From an uncultured Lachnospiraceae bacterium (GTDB lineage Bacteria > Bacillota > Clostridia > Lachnospirales > Lachnospiraceae): 64,000 bases of DNA. The stretch lies in assembly GCA_910576975.1 (NCBI GenBank), contig CAJTJY010000014.1:1-64000 (forward strand), written 5' to 3'. The notes under the pieces are model-generated. The model did no database searches. It was given only the letters and a program-made list of their open reading frames with translations, and was not told the origin of the DNA. How positions within the stretch are numbered: the stretch's first letter is position 1; the number at the start of each line of letters is the position of its first letter. The translations under genes and the position numbers were made by a program. Below are positions 59,772-64,000 of the stretch, one piece after another.

Positions 59772-60611
59772 CTAAGAACTTCCACCGCATCTAGAACAAG
59801 TCTTTATGTTCTCAGCCTGTGACCTCTTTATCATGTATATGGTTCGCTTCAATCCGCTACAGTCCAACCGCAAATGATAGCAATCCCCTTGTTCTGTGAC
59901 ATAAATAGCTGTTCCTGGCCTCTCTCCCTTTGCGCAATGGTCACAGGAACGATACAAATCTTTTATGCTTTTCCACTCCAAGACATGTAACAATTTTACA
60001 GATAGTTTCAAGTGCGAGCAATTCCGGCTTAGATGAAAGACGCTCTGATTGGGCGTGACGTATACCCAGGATGCATCCGTTTCATCCTCTCGATCCCTCA
60101 AGTTCCCTGTCCATCGGTGCATTCGGCGTGCGTCCGAGACTTCCATTGTCCTCTGCGGGCCAAAATTGATAGGAAATTTCAAATGATATGTGACAAGCAC
60201 ATCTATAGATGCGTGATCAATTTTAGTACCTGTCCATGAAAATCCAGCCATGTTTCCTTGCACCAGAAACAGAGGACATTTTTCCACAGTCAACTCTTTG
60301 TAAAATGCTGCCTTTGTTAGATTTTCTATCGTTTTCTCCGATTCTACACAGAGCAAGGCGGTATCTGCCACTGCACGGTCCAAGGCATTGGCAACAGAAT
60401 ACTGAACCTGCATCATTAGAAACAGTGACAAAATAACTGCAGAGCCAAGTAAGAACAACGGCAATATCAGCGCTGCCTCAAGGGTAAGGCTTCCATTGAG
60501 GAGGGCATAAGAAAGTGCCTCATTATGAGATTTTTTCCTATTTATTATTTTTATAGGGTTATACTGCCTGAGAGAGATTTTTTTCTTTTCCTTTCTTATA
60601 GTTTGAGGCAC
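59772..60611 (-). CDS. TadE-like protein with two C-terminal Cys/His motifs
   Basis: 279 residues from a GTG at 60611 (GGAGGTCATAAAAAA). Basic N-terminus, pseudopilin helix (GSLTLEAALILPLFLLGSAVIL), a middle domain (~75-170), then two similar Cys/His segments: VFHLSRNCSHLKLSV...LYRSCDHCAKG and CYHLRLDCSGLKRTI...IKTCSRCGG. Each has the YH-x5-C...CxxC pattern seen in Ada-like or nuclease-linked metal-binding domains. Probably a secreted minor pilin whose tip binds metal or partner. The fusion is unusual. Confidence 0.75.
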   Translation of the reverse strand: MPQTIRKEKKKISLRQYNPIKIINRKKSHNEALSYALLNGSLTLEAALILPLFLLGSAVILSLFLMMQVQYSVANALDRAVADTALLCVESEKTIENLTKAAFYKELTVEKCPLFLVQGNMAGFSWTGTKIDHASIDVLVTYHLKFPINFGPQRTMEVSDARRMHRWTGNLRDREDETDASWVYVTPNQSVFHLSRNCSHLKLSVKLLHVLEWKSIKDLYRSCDHCAKGERPGTAIYVTEQGDCYHLRLDCSGLKRTIYMIKRSQAENIKTCSRCGGSS

Positions 60612-60722
60612 TTTTTTATGACCTCCTCTCTGATATACAAATCATTTTAAACTTTTCACCTTTCATTCTTAAATAGCGCGCTATTTTTCAAGCCCAGAAA
60701 ACGAGATTTTGCTAGTGAGCAG

Positions 60723-62288
60723 TCATTCGTCATAGGAAAGATAAAAATCTATCTTACTTTGTTTGAAATGGTAACTGCCCTCTTTACTCTTTGCATTCGT
60801 TATAAATTTCATAAACAAAGGCTGCGCAGCATAAAGGCCCTCTAAGCGCATTCCATGAATTTGATGGTTCATCCGAAAAGACGGCGTGATCAGTCTGACA
60901 TTCTGTTCGACAATATCCATAGCACGCTGTACCAACGTCTCCTCTTTCACTAATAACAGCAAAATTTGCAAATATTCACGATAGTCGAATCCCTCTTTGT
61001 GACTCTCAGACTTTTCCTCTTTCTTTTCAAGAACTTCTTCCCCCAGAGAAATATCGCTTTTCCACTGATTGACTTTTTTTACTAGTGGAACACTTCCTCC
61101 TGACAAGAGGCAGCGCACATCTAAGACGCTCTCGATATAGCTCCACGCCAGCAGAACGCCGATCTGAACTGCCTGAATCAAAAGCGCAATCCCTGTAAAT
61201 CCCACTGCCACGGTTGCAATTTCCATTGCCAATGCCCGTTTCTTCCCATCCTGCATAATCGTTGCAAAGTTTCCTGTCTCCCTGATCAGAAGAAGTTCTT
61301 TCACTGTTTTTTCCAAATTTTCCTGATCCGATGCCTTTCCTGCCACGCAATACTCTAACTCATAGTCGAGCGCATGTTCTGCGGCTTTCGCTTCTCCCTT
61401 TCCTGTTTTACAAGTGAAATAATGATTTAAATACTGTAAAAAACATAACTTATCTAATGCCGCAGATTGTGGATAATCCAAATTTCCTCTTTTTATCTCT
61501 CTCTGCCGCAATGTATCTTGTATACGAATGCTCTTTGTTGAAATTTCAGAAGGATTTTCCACGACCTGGAAAAGAATGGCAGAACTTTTCAACAAATCTA
61601 CCCCATCAACTGGATTTTCGGGAAGCTCTCTCGTATCAATATATAAATCTTCCTGTTTTTGATCCTCTAACTCGAGGGATTCTTTTTCATTATTCTCCTC
61701 CCCATCAAAGTCTTCCTTTTCCTGTTCAAGGCTTTCTGCCTCTTCCATGGCATCTTTCGCCGCGTTCCACTTCTGGTCAATCTCACTGCTGCCTTTTGCT
61801 AAATCCTCTCCTTGTTTTAGTTTCTGTTTCAAAGCTTCAGCCGCTTTGACGGCAAGCTGCTCCTGAATTGCCCTGCATGCTTGTTTCTCAAAAGCTGCTC
61901 CATAACTGTCTGTCGCCAAAGAATATCCTGAAAGCTCGAGGCTGCGCAGTGCCAGCTGATAGAATCCTGTCCCCTTTTGGGCGAGGCTGTTTTCCTCCAT
62001 CCAATTTCCTTCCAAAAGAGCTGGATCCCACTCCCCAGAAGCATTGCCTCCGTCGAGAAACAACAGATGATAATCTTTCCATAGATTTATCTGATATTCT
62101 CCAAACGCTGATTCAAGCTCTAAGAGAACACTGCGTTTGGCAAGCTGCTTAAGCCCCTGTACCCTTGCCGCTTCCAGCAAAGAGAAGAAAAGAGAAAATA
62201 CCAAAGTCAGAATCAGGGCAAAAAACAACGTCATACTTCCATTTCGCACTGTTGAAAACCAATCACAAACCGTTTTATTTCCCTTCAT
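60723..62288 (-). CDS. DUF5702 family Tad-locus protein
   Basis: 521 residues from ATG 62288 (AGGAGGAATCC). A TadE/TadG-like N-terminal helix (NGSMTLFFALILTLVFSLFFSLLEAARV) anchors a long extracytoplasmic part with a Glu-rich stretch (~165-215) and a second hydrophobic region (~365-395, TVAVGFTGIALLIQAVQIGVLLAW). The pattern matches DUF5702 of Lachnospiraceae Tad loci. Probably a minor pilus subunit or assembly factor. Confidence 0.8.
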   Translation of the reverse strand: MKGNKTVCDWFSTVRNGSMTLFFALILTLVFSLFFSLLEAARVQGLKQLAKRSVLLELESAFGEYQINLWKDYHLLFLDGGNASGEWDPALLEGNWMEENSLAQKGTGFYQLALRSLELSGYSLATDSYGAAFEKQACRAIQEQLAVKAAEALKQKLKQGEDLAKGSSEIDQKWNAAKDAMEEAESLEQEKEDFDGEENNEKESLELEDQKQEDLYIDTRELPENPVDGVDLLKSSAILFQVVENPSEISTKSIRIQDTLRQREIKRGNLDYPQSAALDKLCFLQYLNHYFTCKTGKGEAKAAEHALDYELEYCVAGKASDQENLEKTVKELLLIRETGNFATIMQDGKKRALAMEIATVAVGFTGIALLIQAVQIGVLLAWSYIESVLDVRCLLSGGSVPLVKKVNQWKSDISLGEEVLEKKEEKSESHKEGFDYREYLQILLLLVKEETLVQRAMDIVEQNVRLITPSFRMNHQIHGMRLEGLYAAQPLFMKFITNAKSKEGSYHFKQSKIDFYLSYDE

Positions 62289-62349
62289 GGATTCCTCCTA
62301 TTCATCTGCCGCCATGAATCGTTTATCCAAAATAGCAATCATAAGCTAC

Positions 62350-62517
62350 TTAAATTTTATTTGCCTGCGTGGTTATCTTTTTCAATATTTTATTTACCAG
62401 GCTGGTAATCTGCGTTTTAAATAATGCCGCCAAGCTAATCAATATCACGATGATCAAAATCACCTCTACCACTCCCATTCCATTTTCTTCCAATAAAAAA
62501 TCCTTAAAGTTCTTCAT
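62350..62517 (-). CDS. Flp-type IVb pilin
   Basis: 55 residues from ATG 62517 (AGGAGGATATT). A short leader ending in a Gly (LLEENGMG) precedes the hydrophobic pilin helix with Glu at position 5-like spacing (MGVVEVILIIVILISLAALF). Size is right for an Flp pilin, the main subunit of Tad pili. The preceding and following genes confirm the context. Confidence 0.85.
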   Translation of the reverse strand: MKNFKDFLLEENGMGVVEVILIIVILISLAALFKTQITSLVNKILKKITTQANKI

Positions 62518-62583
62518 AATATCCTCCTGTTCTTTGGAATAACTAAACACCTTTTGCCTCGTACAAAATTTGACGTTTCAAGA

Positions 62584-63858
62584 TTATAAATTTAATGACA
62601 TCCCGGCAGGAATCATCAATATGGCAAGCACAATAACCAACATGATCCCCATAGGAAGCAGCAATTTCGTTCCCGCTTCTTCACCAGCTCGTTTTGCCCA
62701 GGATTTTCGCTGTTCATATGCCTCCCACTCTTCCTCTTCCAGTAATTTCTGCATTCCTTTTGCACCTTTTCTTACATTTTGCACTAACATGGAAGACAAC
62801 TTGCGATATGCTCCTAATTGACAGCGCTTGCCAAAATTCTCATAGGCCTGCAGCTCTCCTATCCCATCCTGCATTTCGTAGAATGTGCCAAGCATTTCTT
62901 CATAAGCGAAACGACACCCTATTTCCCCGCTTTCCCGCTGTCTACGGTAACTCAAAGCTATTTTTTCCCACGCATGAGAAATGTTCATTCCTGCTCCCAG
63001 CAGCAGAGACAGCTTCCCCACAATCCCGGCATAATCAAACAACATCTGCTTTTTGCGTTCCGCCTCCTTGCGTTTTTGATTTTCCTTTTCCCGTAAAATC
63101 ATTCCAACCCCAAGAGCCGTCGCCATAAAAACAATCACTACTCCTGTTTTTTCCTTGTCTTCTTTCCATGTGAGAGTTTTTCCATCCAACTCCTCGGGCA
63201 ATTCCACAAATATTGCACTTTCCCGTTGATTTTCTTTCTCTATCAGCGCTTTTAATTTTTCTTCGAATAGCTCCTGTGCAGACTTTTCTCTGGGAACTGC
63301 CCGCACATAAAATTGATACAGGCAGCTTTCTTCCTGACAAGATAATTCTGCTGTAATCTCTGCAAGGACAGGTTCTTTGGGTTCCTGTTCCAGACTGCCG
63401 TCTGGTCGAAACACCTCATAATCCGAAAAGCTATAAGAAACTTCCACTGCGCCGTCTTGCAGATATTCTGGCAAAAATAACGGTTTTGTAACTTGATCCA
63501 AGGATATGTTTTCTCCTATGATCACTTGATCCAATTCCTTTTTTGCCTGGTCTAAACATTGCTTTCTCTGTTTCTTTGTCAGCTTCTTTTCTGCAATTTC
63601 CACCGTAAAAGGATAATCTTTTATTTCTTCCCACCCATTAACCAGAAATTCTCTCTCCTGACTGCCTTGTCCTGGTTCATTTCTAGCAAGCTGGTATTTC
63701 TTTTCCTCCGTCTTAGCCATTCCTTCTTGCAAAGCTGCCAGCAAAAATCCAGACGCCATAATCAATGTCAATAACCGCAAGCTGCTTGTTGCTGTTTTTG
63801 GCTTAAAATACCAGGCAAAAACCAGACAAATGACTGCTCCAGCTGCATACCAGTACAT
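62584..63858 (-). CDS. TadC-like pilus assembly membrane protein
   Basis: 424 residues. Two N-terminal membrane helices flank a short loop, then an unusual ~170-residue soluble region, a further helix (TGVVIVFMATALGVGMIL), the T2SSF-type domain (IVGKLSLLLGAGMNISHAWEKIALSY), and a final helix (LLPMGIMLVIVLAILMIPAG). TadC forms the inner-membrane platform with TadB, encoded just upstream. The extra soluble region makes it longer than standard TadC (~300 residues). Confidence 0.82.
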   Translation of the reverse strand: MYWYAAGAVICLVFAWYFKPKTATSSLRLLTLIMASGFLLAALQEGMAKTEEKKYQLARNEPGQGSQEREFLVNGWEEIKDYPFTVEIAEKKLTKKQRKQCLDQAKKELDQVIIGENISLDQVTKPLFLPEYLQDGAVEVSYSFSDYEVFRPDGSLEQEPKEPVLAEITAELSCQEESCLYQFYVRAVPREKSAQELFEEKLKALIEKENQRESAIFVELPEELDGKTLTWKEDKEKTGVVIVFMATALGVGMILREKENQKRKEAERKKQMLFDYAGIVGKLSLLLGAGMNISHAWEKIALSYRRQRESGEIGCRFAYEEMLGTFYEMQDGIGELQAYENFGKRCQLGAYRKLSSMLVQNVRKGAKGMQKLLEEEEWEAYEQRKSWAKRAGEEAGTKLLLPMGIMLVIVLAILMIPAGMSLNL

Positions 63859-63917
63859 TTTCCCTTTTCCCTCCTGATCATGCTTAATTACAATTTATAA
63901 ATTTGCTTCTATTGCTA

Positions 63918-64000
63918 TCATACCTGAATAGCGAGGATTTTTTCTGACAAAAAGAATGCTCCCGCATACCCTAGAAGACATACTGTCATCACAAGCGCCC
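63918..64000 (-). CDS. TadB-like protein, C-terminal end only
   Basis: The last 26 codons of a gene entering from the right edge: a hydrophobic helix (LVMTVCLLGYAGAFFL) followed by SEKILAIQV and TGA. This is the usual end of TadB-type T2SSF proteins, and TadC follows 59 nt downstream. Only the tail is visible. Confidence 0.65.
   Translation of the reverse strand, partial: ALVMTVCLLGYAGAFFLSEKILAIQV

Overview
The window comes from a low-to-mid GC Firmicute, most likely a gut Lachnospiraceae. The evidence is strong AGGAGG ribosome sites throughout, lineage-typical families (DUF6145, DUF6382-FHA and DUF5702 next to a Tad pilus locus), a dusB-greA-lysS order, and a Tn1549/CTn-like conjugative element of clostridial type. 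Nearly every gene is on the minus strand; murG is the only confident plus-strand gene. All identifications come from reading the sequence and its translations; no database search was run.

Positions 1 to about 41,570 are most of an integrative conjugative element (ICE) that abuts the 3' end of lysS. Its other end, and presumably its integrase, lie left of the window. Read in the direction of transcription (high to low coordinates) it holds: three small DUF6462 genes with four copies of one domain; a densely structured non-coding stretch (39.87-40.31 kb); a ParM/ParR-like pair with several tiny membrane proteins; a lipoprotein; an LPxTG adhesin with a likely thioester head and about 13 Cna-B modules; a DUF5688, a RadC-like and a Toprim protein; a putative oriT with six G-rich hairpins; MobC and a relaxase that is cut by an in-frame TAA; PcfB and the VirD4-type coupling protein; the mating-channel genes (Maff2/pilin-like, TrbL/VirB6-like, DUF4313, PrgI, VirB4, NlpC/P60); a giant methylase-helicase split by a -1 frameshift at an A7/T7 run, with a TnpV-like gene nested in another frame; a sortase; a double SpoVG protein; and DUF6674. 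Two genes look like inserted cargo (14.5-15.2 kb and 20.3-20.9 kb). Terminator-like hairpins sit directly before the ribosome sites of many ICE genes, which suggests attenuation or processive antitermination.

From 41.6 to 48.7 kb lies a chromosomal housekeeping run: argF, birA, DUF6145, coaX, dusB, an unknown gene, greA and lysS. From 48.8 to 57.8 kb come an SPFH/NfeD pair, a MITE-like element with a 9-bp direct repeat, an SH3/cell-wall hydrolase with a good promoter and WalR-like boxes, pgi, a small membrane protein, murG, a HIT protein and a flavodoxin-SCP2 fusion. From 57.8 kb to the right edge is a Tad/Flp pilus operon: TadB (partial), TadC, Flp pilin, DUF5702, a TadE-like protein with two Cys/His motifs, prepilin peptidase, a short TadE-like protein and DUF6382-FHA.

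The ICE genes form a coherent machine. The relaxase and MobC would nick the 28.3-28.6 kb region, the coupling protein and VirB4 channel would export the strand, the methylase-helicase could protect incoming DNA, the ParM/ParR pair could stabilise a circular form, and the sortase could anchor the giant adhesin for mating contact.
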